A stretch of DNA of 64,000 bases, taken from Flagellimonas zhangzhouensis (lineage in GTDB: Bacteria > Bacteroidota > Bacteroidia > Flavobacteriales > Flavobacteriaceae). This document shows positions 1-6,673 of this stretch, piece after piece. The translations under genes and the position numbers were made by a program. How positions within the stretch are numbered: the first letter of the stretch is position 1; each line of letters begins with the position of its first letter. Location: assembly GCF_900102925.1 (NCBI RefSeq), contig NZ_FNKI01000002.1, positions 1,116,001-1,180,000 on the forward strand, written 5' to 3'. The notes beneath the pieces are model-generated. The model saw nothing but the letters and a program-made list of their open reading frames with translations, did not search any database and was not told where the DNA came from.

Positions 1-695
1 AAGCCTGTATCCCCAATACCTTCCAAAGCAACGGTGGTCTCAGCATAGGTCGCTACGAATAAGGGAACTTGTGCGTTTTCAACTTTAATTACCTGAACGC
101 CGGTGCCCAAGAGATACTGGGCATCCACCAGTACGGCATAATTTTCGACCTCATAACTATCCGTTCCATATTTTCGATCGGTATCGGGTCTTAAGGTGCT
201 GAAAATAGGCCAAGAGGGGTCGGTATTGATAGTTAAATTTATGGCCTCTGTTTCCATTCCTTCGATAAAACCAAATACGGAATACCCAAACAGTCCCAGA
301 TAGTCTTGTCTGGCTTTGGAACTCATGGCGGCATCGAGTAATTCATTTTCCATTTTTTGTATGTCGACCGTATAACTTACTTTATTTAGAAGGTCATTAT
401 CGTCTCCAAACATAAAAAAGCTGCCATCCCCGATCATACCGGGTAACTGTTTACCTGTAGCGGTATAACCCACAACATCATCAATAAAGGCCATGTAGTT
501 GGTAAGACTATAGGTTCCCGGTGCACTTCTTGGAATCACTAAATTGGCATCACTGGCCGGTAGCGCATCAAATGTGATTTGAACAGTTACTTTATCTAAA
601 TCTGCTTGCTTGTTGAGCAAATATGTGATCTTTTGCTGTGCATTTAGACTCGTGATAGCGATGAAAAATGAAAATAGAACTATAATTCTTCCCAT
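1..695 (-). CDS. M61-family peptidase (glycyl aminopeptidase-like), N-terminal part
   Basis: Only the first ~231 residues are in the window; the gene runs off the left edge, so the zinc-binding HExxH core is not visible. Translating the minus strand from the ATG at 695 gives a signal peptide (MGRIIVLFSFFIAITSLNA) and then a beta-rich domain with the motif PRSAPGTYSLTNYMAF, the W/A-PG-S/T-Y signature of the Peptidase_M61 N-terminal domain. The product would be an exported metallo-aminopeptidase. The family assignment rests on this N-terminal domain alone and the catalytic domain is inferred. Confidence 0.7.
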   Translation of the reverse strand, partial: MGRIIVLFSFFIAITSLNAQQKITYLLNKQADLDKVTVQITFDALPASDANLVIPRSAPGTYSLTNYMAFIDDVVGYTATGKQLPGMIGDGSFFMFGDDNDLLNKVSYTVDIQKMENELLDAAMSSKARQDYLGLFGYSVFGFIEGMETEAINLTINTDPSWPIFSTLRPDTDRKYGTDSYEVENYAVLVDAQYLLGTGVQVIKVENAQVPLFVATYAETTVALEGIGDTG

Positions 696-793
696 GTTGA
701 TGATGTTTTGTAACTGCCTCGGCTATAGGCAGTTGTTTTCTTAAAAGTTCCAATTTGGTTTAGGGGTGGGTAATTGCCATTGTAGTGATTTCA

Positions 794-1276
794 TTATTCT
801 TCTATCCCAGCTTTTTTTCTTTGGGTTCTACCGTACTCAATAAATGAACCATCAAAAAACTTACTGAACGGATGTTTTAACAATGCGCCAAATCCTGCGG
901 AGAGCACTATGCCATCTACCAGTGATTTTCTGGATCTCCAATTTTTTGCACTCAACATCTTGTTCTCATTTTGCAAAAACAAATTTTCAACGTGTCGAAC
1001 TTCTGCGCCGAACAAATAAAACCCATGAATTTGTTCTTCTTCGCTCAATGAGTCGGGATCATCTCTAAACATTGTGATCAATCTTGCCAATTCTGGAGAA
1101 CTGCTAAAATTGAGCAGTATGTTGATGTCCAAAGCTGCAATCTCATGAAAAGTAGATGCTTGCGTTGCCTTTGTATTTTCTCTGATCTGAACACCAACAA
1201 ATATTAAAGATATTATGATGGCAACCGCTGATATAATTTCTGCGATCAATGCATATGCTTCCAGTGTTTCTAACAT
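794..1276 (-). CDS. Small single-pass membrane protein, unknown function
   Basis: 160 aa. Residues ~8-28 form one hydrophobic segment (IAEIISAVAIIISLIFVGVQ), followed directly by IRENTKATQAS and a soluble helical part. Proteins with this layout are common in bacteria but have no assigned function. The start codon lies 4 nt downstream of the stop of the DUF6090 gene at 1281-2024, so the two are probably co-transcribed. The plan, a membrane anchor followed by a Q-I-R/N-x-N motif, resembles DUF6090 (A-L-Q-I-N-N), although the sequences do not obviously align. No catalytic motif is seen. Confidence 0.65.
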   Translation of the reverse strand: MLETLEAYALIAEIISAVAIIISLIFVGVQIRENTKATQASTFHEIAALDINILLNFSSSPELARLITMFRDDPDSLSEEEQIHGFYLFGAEVRHVENLFLQNENKMLSAKNWRSRKSLVDGIVLSAGFGALLKHPFSKFFDGSFIEYGRTQRKKAGIEE

Positions 1277-1280
1277 ATCC

Positions 1281-2024
1281 TTAGTTTTTTTCCAGTTCTG
1301 ATGTTATTTCTTTTGCCTGGGATTTCATTTCTTTTATTGCGTAACTAATATTTTCAACGGCAATGGGTATATAACTACCTGAAACAATTAGAAAGTCATC
1401 GAATTGATCTTTGGTATGAATCAACTCATGATTTATGATATATTCCACTTTTATACCATCGGTTGTATCGGGGATAATTTTTTTCTCAAATATGGCAGCG
1501 ACCAAATCATTTTTTTTATACAGTTGTCTTCTTATAAATTCATTGACCCAAAACTCAACTGCTTTTAATTTTACCTCGTATAAATTTGTAATGCTGTTTC
1601 TAAGTTCGGGATTTGAAATTTTATCCAATCCTGTAGACTTGATGGACTCATACGGACTATAATTGATTGCAACCGCAATACCTCCTTGTCTTACATTATT
1701 AAAATGGTAGGCCAATGAATCCTGAGGGTAAGTTGATCCATTTCGAACAGTTGTCAACACAATAACGCTTTGTTTTAATTCTTCAAGATTTTTAATTCCG
1801 CCCTCCAAGTTGTAGATGTCTTTATCCAGGGCTTCTTTAACTTCCCTCAGCATGGTTAGTTCATAAGCTCTATTGATTCTTTCCTGATTCTTATTGTTGA
1901 TCTGAAGTGCAATTAAAATCCCTATAACTACCAAAACAATTTCGCCAACGGCATAAAGTAGGTACTTGCTGAACTTATTTTCGGAAAGCAATCGCTGACG
2001 GATGCTGCGGAAGAACTTGATCAT
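1281..2024 (-). CDS. DUF6090 family membrane protein (copy 1 of 9)
   Basis: 247 aa. The N-terminus MIKFFRSIRQRLLSENKFSK is basic, and a membrane segment follows at ~23-41 with the family motif GEIVLVVIGILIALQINN. The other ~200 residues are predicted helical and charged. By the positive-inside rule the short N-terminus is cytoplasmic and the large C-terminal part lies outside the inner membrane. The family (DUF6090) is uncharacterised. The first ~26 codons plus the leader are almost identical at DNA level to those of the gene at 2793-3578, but the C-terminal parts share no obvious similarity. It is probably co-transcribed with the small membrane protein downstream. Confidence 0.85.
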   Translation of the reverse strand: MIKFFRSIRQRLLSENKFSKYLLYAVGEIVLVVIGILIALQINNKNQERINRAYELTMLREVKEALDKDIYNLEGGIKNLEELKQSVIVLTTVRNGSTYPQDSLAYHFNNVRQGGIAVAINYSPYESIKSTGLDKISNPELRNSITNLYEVKLKAVEFWVNEFIRRQLYKKNDLVAAIFEKKIIPDTTDGIKVEYIINHELIHTKDQFDDFLIVSGSYIPIAVENISYAIKEMKSQAKEITSELEKN

Positions 2025-2055
2025 TGGAGGTTGGTTTCTCTAAAGATATGATTTT
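1951..2055. repeat. Duplicated leader/N-terminus block, copy 1
   Basis: 105 nt covering the first codons of the DUF6090 gene and its 5' leader. It matches 3505-3609 at 103 of 105 positions by direct counting; the differences are at 2007 and at the base just before the start codon. Outside the block the two genes diverge quickly. Confidence 0.9.
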
Positions 2056-2111
2056 AAAATATTGGAATTGAACGTGTTTACACACTACGATTTATTATAA
2101 GCTTTCCCGTT

Positions 2112-2759
2112 TTATTCCTCTTTTGTAATATATGCTTTGTGTATGTAATCCAATTTGGGGTAATTTTTCTTCAAATAGGTATTGCCTTGTGCAAAAATTT
2201 TATCCTGCTTATCATCCAATTCCGCTTCGTAGCCATCATAGAATGATTCCGCTACATCAAAACCTGAAATGACTTGGGCTACTACAGGAAACCCCGTTAC
2301 ATCCATAAATGAAATAGTATCTAAACGAGGGGAATTGTCCTTTAGGTTAATAAACAATTGTGTTTTCCTGGATTCTGGTCCTCCACGGGCAAAACTTACC
2401 GAACCTTGTGTGTTGGGTTTTAGTACTGGCTCATCTTTTATTTTAACCCTATTCCAGGATGATGAAATGGTACTATCATTGTGGATTCCAAATTGGGCAA
2501 CAAAATTGGGGAGTACCCTAAAGATGGCTATGTCTGTATAAAATCCGTGTTCTATTAATTGATAGAGCCTATCAACAGCAGCTGGTGACCATTCCCTTCT
2601 TGATTCGATTACAAAATCACCTTTGGTGGTTTCAAATTTCGCAGTGAAATATTCTGGTGCTTTTTCATTCGTCCACTTTAATTTAAAGTTGGATTTGCAT
2701 GAAAGAATTGTCACTAATACTACCCCAAGGAATAGGTACCTGTATTTTATTTTTTTCAT
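2112..2759 (-). CDS. Cyclophilin-type peptidyl-prolyl isomerase lipoprotein
   Basis: 215 aa. A lipoprotein signal ends in the lipobox VTILSCKSN, so it is probably membrane-anchored in the periplasm. The rest is a cyclophilin domain: F-x-T-x-KGDFVIE at the start, WSPAAVDRLYQLIEHGFYTD, the catalytic-region motif FRVLPNFVAQFG, and SFARGGPESRKTQLFINLKDN matching the usual MARxxxPxSxxxQFFI region. It would isomerise X-Pro bonds in exported proteins. It sits between two DUF6090 genes on the same strand. The family call is secure; the client proteins are unknown. Confidence 0.88.
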   Translation of the reverse strand: MKKIKYRYLFLGVVLVTILSCKSNFKLKWTNEKAPEYFTAKFETTKGDFVIESRREWSPAAVDRLYQLIEHGFYTDIAIFRVLPNFVAQFGIHNDSTISSSWNRVKIKDEPVLKPNTQGSVSFARGGPESRKTQLFINLKDNSPRLDTISFMDVTGFPVVAQVISGFDVAESFYDGYEAELDDKQDKIFAQGNTYLKKNYPKLDYIHKAYITKEE

Positions 2760-2792
2760 CTGTAATTTATTATTTGGTTAGTTGTGGTTTCA

Positions 2793-3578
2793 TTATAGTT
2801 CAGGTTTTTCTAACTCTTTTTTCAATTCATCTAAAATTTCGTAGATCCTAATATTTATTCTTTGGGTGTATTGAAAGTTTAGTTCTGCATCTACACCAAT
2901 CAAGGTGCTGACATGGTATATTGATTTTGAATCATTTTTATAGCCATTGATATCTGTTTTAAAATCCTTAATGGCCTCGTTCGAAATAATTCTATCTTTT
3001 CTACCATTGTTTTTCCACAAATATGTCATGATCTCCGAATCGAAGTATTTATATAAATGGAGATTGTATCGCTCTTTATGTTCATGGGCTTCCATGAATA
3101 AAAATGAATTTATCAAACTAAGATCACTTTTATAGCTAGAGATTTTTGCTTTTAAATCTTCATTCGTAATCAGGTTCAAATTACCAGATGAAATAATTTC
3201 ATCATACGTAGGCGTGTGGCTTTGGAACAACAGTGCTTTACTATTATAAAACAAAAAGCTGACCAAGGAATCTGCTCCCAAATTGGTCTTTCCTTCCAAA
3301 AAGGATTTTACCATCTTTCCATCTTGCATTTTTAAATTGGTCAACGAAGCTTGTGTGGATATTCGACTACTATCCTTTTTAAATTCTTTGTGCAATTGTT
3401 GCAACAGATAAAATTCCTTTTTGGAGTTCTTTTTTGATTCGTTCCAATTGTTGATCTGAAGTGCAATCAAAATACCGATCACCACCAGAACAATTTCGCC
3501 AATGGCATAAAGTAGGTACTTGCTGAACTTATTTTCGGAAAGCAATCGCTGACGGATGCTACGGAAGAACTTGATCAT
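2793..3578 (-). CDS. DUF6090 family membrane protein (copy 2 of 9)
   Basis: 261 aa. It has the same plan as its paralogues: basic N-terminus MIKFFRSIRQRLLSENKFSK identical to copy 1, a membrane segment at ~23-41 (GEIVLVVIGILIALQINN), then WNESKKNSKKEFYLLQQL opening a long helical extracytoplasmic part. Past residue ~50 it does not resemble copy 1. The leader and first codons are a near-perfect duplicate of copy 1, which suggests recent duplication or gene conversion confined to the 5' end. Function unknown. Confidence 0.85.
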   Translation of the reverse strand: MIKFFRSIRQRLLSENKFSKYLLYAIGEIVLVVIGILIALQINNWNESKKNSKKEFYLLQQLHKEFKKDSSRISTQASLTNLKMQDGKMVKSFLEGKTNLGADSLVSFLFYNSKALLFQSHTPTYDEIISSGNLNLITNEDLKAKISSYKSDLSLINSFLFMEAHEHKERYNLHLYKYFDSEIMTYLWKNNGRKDRIISNEAIKDFKTDINGYKNDSKSIYHVSTLIGVDAELNFQYTQRINIRIYEILDELKKELEKPEL

Positions 3579-3609
3579 TAGAGGTTGGTTTCTCTAAAGA
3601 TATGATTTT
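3505..3609. repeat. Duplicated leader/N-terminus block, copy 2
   Basis: Partner of 1951-2055 (103 of 105 positions identical). It includes the start codon region and about 30 nt of leader, so it may carry expression signals as well as the membrane-targeting N-terminus. Confidence 0.9.
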
Positions 3610-3659
3610 TAATGGATTGGATTCAGGAAGAATAAATTAAGGGATTTTAGTGTGCTGCT

Positions 3660-4046
3660 TTATTCCGTTATCTCGATCCAATTGCCTTCTGGGTCGGCAA
3701 TAACACTTTCGTAATACCCATCGCCAGTGGTTCTGGGTTCTCCGATTACGGTGAATCCGTTTTTGCGGATGGTTTCGGTAAGGGCATCTACCTTTTGCTT
3801 TGAACCCACGGATATGGCAAAATGGGCAAGGCCAAGTTGGGTATCCCTATTTTTAATAAATTCTGAAATATCAGGCCTGTGCATTAATTCGATGCGTGCT
3901 CCTTTTTTAAAGGAGAGGAAATAGGAACTGAATTTTTTCTTTGGATTGTAATATTTTTCGTTGGATTCCAAATCGAAAAAATGCAGATAAAAAGCTCTCA
4001 TTTTTTCTAGATCGGATGTCCAAATGGCGATATGCTCTAGCTTCAT
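3660..4046 (-). CDS. VOC family (glyoxalase/bleomycin-resistance fold) protein
   Basis: 128 aa, the usual length of a single VOC domain unit. The opening KLEHIAIWTSDLEKMRAFYL, the central GLAHFAISVGSKQKVDAL and the final GDGYYESVIADPEGNWIEI are the two beta-alpha-beta-beta-beta modules with likely metal ligands H5, H76 and E126 (approximate). No signal peptide, so it is cytoplasmic. Substrate cannot be told from sequence: glyoxalase-like, fosfomycin-like and dioxygenase-like members share this outline. It stands alone between the DUF6090 region and the AT-rich TIR insert. Confidence 0.85.
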   Translation of the reverse strand: MKLEHIAIWTSDLEKMRAFYLHFFDLESNEKYYNPKKKFSSYFLSFKKGARIELMHRPDISEFIKNRDTQLGLAHFAISVGSKQKVDALTETIRKNGFTVIGEPRTTGDGYYESVIADPEGNWIEITE

Positions 4047-4100
4047 TACACAGCTTTTTTAAAAGTAGGGAATTTGGTTTAGGGGAGGAGGGAACAATGA

Positions 4101-4123
4101 ATTATAGCTAGTGTTAGCTATAG
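4101..4123. repeat. GTTAGCT-type repeat, site A (perfect hairpin)
   Basis: TATAGCTA-GTGT-TAGCTATA forms an 8-bp perfect inverted repeat at 4103-4122, overlapping the stop codon of the gene at 4118-4960. It closely resembles site B at 4969-4992, and site C at 5893-5904 is the inverse of half of it. There is no T-tract, so it is not a clear terminator. Confidence 0.6.
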
Positions 4124-4960
4124 TACTTTGTAAAGATTTGCAAATCTTAATAACAATCTCTTTTTTCCACCCCTCTCAAAATTAAACTCTCCTTTAATAT
4201 CCTTTAAATTTTTGGAATCCCCTTCAATTTTAAGAACAGTCCCGATTCCAAACTTTATGTGTGCTACTTTATCACCTTTTTTTAAATTTGCCAATTCAGA
4301 AGGAGTGAACTTTTCATCGCTGAAGTCCATCTCATCAAATAATGGTTCTTCCTTTATTGGTTCTTGTAAATAATATTTTGGCTGATGTTTTCCTGAATTT
4401 TCAATTAAATTCAATCGTCTGTCAATTAAACTCAATTGGTTTAGGATAAGTTCTGTTTCTACGGAAATATTAGTAGAGTCTGATAATTCAGCGGGATTTA
4501 TACCTAATAATTTTACCAAGGAATTAACCTGATGTTCTCTTTCAGAATAAGTGATTTTTATTATTTCAGATAGATTTTCGACAATTTCCTGAACGTTATC
4601 GATTCTCAAATTTTCATCGTATTCTAAATCCCTAAACCCTTGAATGTCGAAAACGCGACTTGTTTTAGTATCTTTAATTAGTGCTACTGGTTTGTTAAAT
4701 GCTTGTCTAATTCCTAATTCATAGAGTACATTGGGATTTTGACTGCTCAAATCACAAATGGCCATATCTGAATCGATGATTTTCTTTAAAATGTCAAGTG
4801 CTATGTGATTAGTATTCAAAACATCATCTGCTCTAATTGGGTCAAATTCTGCTAGTACACAAGCTGGCTTTATTATATGTTCATAAACTCTTTTAAAATG
4901 CCCTTTTGGATAATTCGCATTATCACTTATTGGCATTATTATGAAACAGGTCTTTTTCAT
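4118..4960 (-). CDS. Deoxyribosyltransferase/TIR-like domain fused to a UvrD/PcrA-type Tudor domain
   Basis: 280 aa. Residues 1-135 match the nucleoside 2-deoxyribosyltransferase-like (TIR-like) fold: KKTCFIIMPIS at the start, ADDVLNTNHIALDILKKI, and SDMAICDLSSQNPNVLYELG, where E81 sits at the position of the conserved catalytic glutamate. A helical linker follows. Residues 226-280 (KKGDKVAHIKFGIGTVLKIE, then KRLLLRFANLYKV) strongly resemble the C-terminal Tudor-like domain of UvrD/PcrA helicases, which in PcrA contacts RNA polymerase. An immunity-type NAD/nucleotide-cleaving role is inference. The gene is AT-rich, has repeats at both ends, and follows a TIR gene. Confidence 0.75.
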   Translation of the reverse strand: MKKTCFIIMPISDNANYPKGHFKRVYEHIIKPACVLAEFDPIRADDVLNTNHIALDILKKIIDSDMAICDLSSQNPNVLYELGIRQAFNKPVALIKDTKTSRVFDIQGFRDLEYDENLRIDNVQEIVENLSEIIKITYSEREHQVNSLVKLLGINPAELSDSTNISVETELILNQLSLIDRRLNLIENSGKHQPKYYLQEPIKEEPLFDEMDFSDEKFTPSELANLKKGDKVAHIKFGIGTVLKIEGDSKNLKDIKGEFNFERGGKKRLLLRFANLYKVL

Positions 4961-4968
4961 TATTTAGT

Positions 4969-4992
4969 ATTATAGCCATTGTTAGCTGTAAT
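4969..4992. repeat. GTTAGCT-type repeat, site B
   Basis: ATTATAGCC-ATT-GTTAGCTGTAAT lies in the 35-nt gap between the TIR gene and the Tudor-fusion gene. It shares the framework ATTATAGC-NNN-TGTTAGCT-R-TA with site A. Its right half (4981-4992) is the exact inverse complement of site C, so the TIR gene is bracketed by 12-bp perfect inverted repeats. Confidence 0.6.
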
Positions 4993-4995
4993 TTT

Positions 4996-5892
4996 TTATT
5001 TATTAATAGCAGTATGAACCTTACTAATTATTAGTTCCACACTTTTTTTATATTCTTCTTCTGATAAATCTTCTTTATTTGGCCAAATTAAAGCAACAGT
5101 GTCCGCCAATGATGGTGAATATTCGTAAACCTCTTCTGTTGTTACTCCAAACCAAATTGGTAAAACAACACGCTCATTAAAAATCATCTCGCGTGTAAAG
5201 ATTGAATTAAACTCTTTTTTTCCCCAACCTGGATTGTTCAAAAAATTCTTTGTAATTAAGATTACACACTTTTTTACTTCTTTAATTCCTTTTTCTATTG
5301 ATTCTCTTAAACTATCTCCAATATTTAGCGAATATTCATCATACCAAACTGAACATAGTCTAGAGCTCAATCCATTCGCGAGAGGTTTTGCAATTAATTC
5401 TTTATCTCTGCTATCATGAGAAATAAATGCTAAAGGTTTATCGATTTCCATTTTCTTTTTTACGTAATCTCTACTCCTTATTGTAAAGAATAAATTATTC
5501 TCTTCTGCAATTTTAGCTAATACTTGTAAATCAGCTGCTCCTATGGGATTTTCAGTGTAGAAGTAAATTCGATTAGAATAAACAGAAGTATGTTTACCAA
5601 AATTTAAATCGTTGGCAAATCCTCCAATCATTTCTACTCCGTTAGCAAAATCAATATGGTCTTTAAACTTCATTAAAATTTCTCTGCAAAATAGCGCTGC
5701 TAAATTCGAGGCAGGAATATAAAATGTAAAGAAACGAGCTGAACTATTATGTTCTATTAGTACTTTTTCTTCAATTTCGATTATTTCATCCGTTTCATTA
5801 TCGTGTTTTATTCCGAACGTTAACTTTCTGTCAAGAGTTATGTATTTAAAATCATTTTTAAAATATGAATAAAGTTTAGTCATTCGATTCAA
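4996..5892 (-). CDS. TIR domain protein with an uncharacterised N-terminal domain
   Basis: 298 aa, no signal peptide. Residues 1-150 form a mixed alpha/beta domain that I do not recognise. Residues 152-298 are a TIR domain: KPLAFISHDSRDKELIAKPL is the beta-A/box 1 region, SVWYDEYSLNIGDSLRESIE the BB loop and helix B, KKCVILITKNFLNN strand D, and GWGKKEF carries the likely catalytic glutamate E227. Bacterial TIR domains commonly hydrolyse NAD or make cyclic ADP-ribose signals in phage defence; that role here is inference. It is upstream of the deoxyribosyltransferase-Tudor gene on the same strand, 35 nt apart, suggesting a two-gene unit. Confidence 0.8.
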   Translation of the reverse strand: MNRMTKLYSYFKNDFKYITLDRKLTFGIKHDNETDEIIEIEEKVLIEHNSSARFFTFYIPASNLAALFCREILMKFKDHIDFANGVEMIGGFANDLNFGKHTSVYSNRIYFYTENPIGAADLQVLAKIAEENNLFFTIRSRDYVKKKMEIDKPLAFISHDSRDKELIAKPLANGLSSRLCSVWYDEYSLNIGDSLRESIEKGIKEVKKCVILITKNFLNNPGWGKKEFNSIFTREMIFNERVVLPIWFGVTTEEVYEYSPSLADTVALIWPNKEDLSEEEYKKSVELIISKVHTAINK

Positions 5893-5904
5893 ATTACAGC
5901 TAAC
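5893..5904. repeat. GTTAGCT-type repeat, site C (inverted)
   Basis: ATTACAGCTAAC, one base upstream of the TIR start codon, is the exact reverse complement of 4981-4992. Together they look like recombination-site remnants or terminal inverted repeats. The stretch from 5905 to ~6076 holds no gene that I can support. Confidence 0.55.
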
Positions 5905-6076
5905 TTATTTATATAAGCATAAAACACATCTAACTACCCCAAAATAGGAGTTATAGCGATATTTAAAATCATCTGATACTAATATCACCGAATTTTCCCT
6001 CAAAATCAATAAGTTAATTTATCGAGTTGTGAAAAAGTTATCAACCAGCCCCATTTTTCCGTTTCAGGAGAAAATG

Positions 6077-6084
6077 TATATTTG
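6077..6084 (+). promoter_or_regulatory. -7 element TATATTTG upstream of the structured leader
   Basis: TATATTTG matches the Bacteroidota TAnnTTTG consensus exactly. Transcription would begin about 5-8 nt downstream, almost at the first base of the long inverted repeat (6088-6100). No convincing TTG -33 element is seen. Confidence 0.6.
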
Positions 6085-6087
6085 GAG

Positions 6088-6261
6088 TGCGAAACACATC
6101 TTTTATTCTATTGCCCCCAACCTCAACATGTCTTAAATAGTAGATACAGGGTAGGCAAACGGGTGCAAGTCCCGAAGACCAATCAGGGCGTAGCTTTGGT
6201 GTGTTTCGCGGTGACCTATCCTCATTTTAATTTTTAACCACTCTTGTTATGCGAAACACAC
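6088..6261 (+). ncRNA. Candidate structured leader RNA / RNA switch
   Basis: Several helices can be drawn. (1) 6088-6100 pairs with 6198-6210 (GCGAAACACA with TGTGTTTCGC as core). (2) AGGGTAGG 6148-6155 pairs with CCTATCCT 6215-6222. (3) CGGG-TGCAAGT-CCCG at 6160-6174 is a 4-bp hairpin with a 7-nt loop, like a tRNA T-arm. (4) ACCAA 6178-6182 pairs with TTGGT 6196-6200. GTGTGTTTCGC (6199-6209) can instead pair with GCGAAACACAC (6251-6261), starting at the G of the ATG of the next ORF. The third strand could therefore pair with the 5' end or with the start codon region. The RNA class is not recognised. Confidence 0.5.
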
Positions 6262-6524
6262 AAGGTCAAGAAAAAAGTTGCCCTAATTGCGGCAACGCGA
6301 ATGCGCAAAGCGCTCCCAAAATTTCCCAAATGCTTACCCCAGCGCAAATCCAATTGTTGGACTACGCCGATGCCTTGGATGGTCCCGATCTGGTAAAATC
6401 CCTAAAACTGCTGCACAATATTGCGGTGTACCATTCCTCCGAACCTTTGGATGAGGCGGAAAAAGATGCGCTCTTCAGCATAAAAGGACTGTGGGAGTGT
6501 ATTGAACGGATCATTGAAAGTTAA
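6249..6524 (+). CDS. Small protein with one CPNCG knuckle, unknown function
   Basis: 91 aa. It begins MRNTQGQEKSCPNCGNANAQ, a single CxxC zinc-knuckle-like motif, then a helical C-terminal domain (TPAQIQLLDYADALDGPDLV, then LWECIERIIES). No membrane segment. I do not recognise the family. The codons after the ATG contain GCGAAACACAC, a third copy of the repeat that makes up the leader structure upstream, so translation may be controlled by that RNA. Codon use looks ordinary for this genome and the reading is open throughout, which supports a real gene. The opposite-strand LRR gene follows after a G-rich repeat. Confidence 0.6.
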   Translation: MRNTQGQEKSCPNCGNANAQSAPKISQMLTPAQIQLLDYADALDGPDLVKSLKLLHNIAVYHSSEPLDEAEKDALFSIKGLWECIERIIES

Positions 6525-6526
6525 AA

Positions 6527-6658
6527 GTGGAAAGGGTTAATGGTTAAGGGTTAAGGGTTGTTGGGTGAAGGGTGAAGGGTGAAGGGTGAAGGGAGAAGGG
6601 TTAATGGTTGTTGGGTTAAGGGTGAAAGGTGAATGGTAAATGGTAAATGGTGGTAGTT
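6527..6658. repeat. G-rich degenerate tandem repeat (GGGTGAA/GGGTTAA units)
   Basis: Short units of GGGTGAA, GGGTTAA and GGTAAAT run between the 91-aa ORF and the convergent LRR gene. Four successive GGG runs spaced by TGAA make a G-quadruplex on the plus strand plausible. The units are too short and irregular for a CRISPR array. Confidence 0.75.
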
Positions 6659-6673
6659 GTACTATCCGAATGC

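Noticed and set aside
6160-6174. Cobalamin riboswitch or tRNA suggested by GGGTGCAAGTCCC
   Set aside because: The B12 box and the other conserved parts of the riboswitch are absent, and no tRNA cloverleaf or CCA end can be drawn around the T-arm-like hairpin.
6527-6658. CRISPR array
   Set aside because: Units are 6-8 nt with no spacers of constant length and no cas genes nearby.
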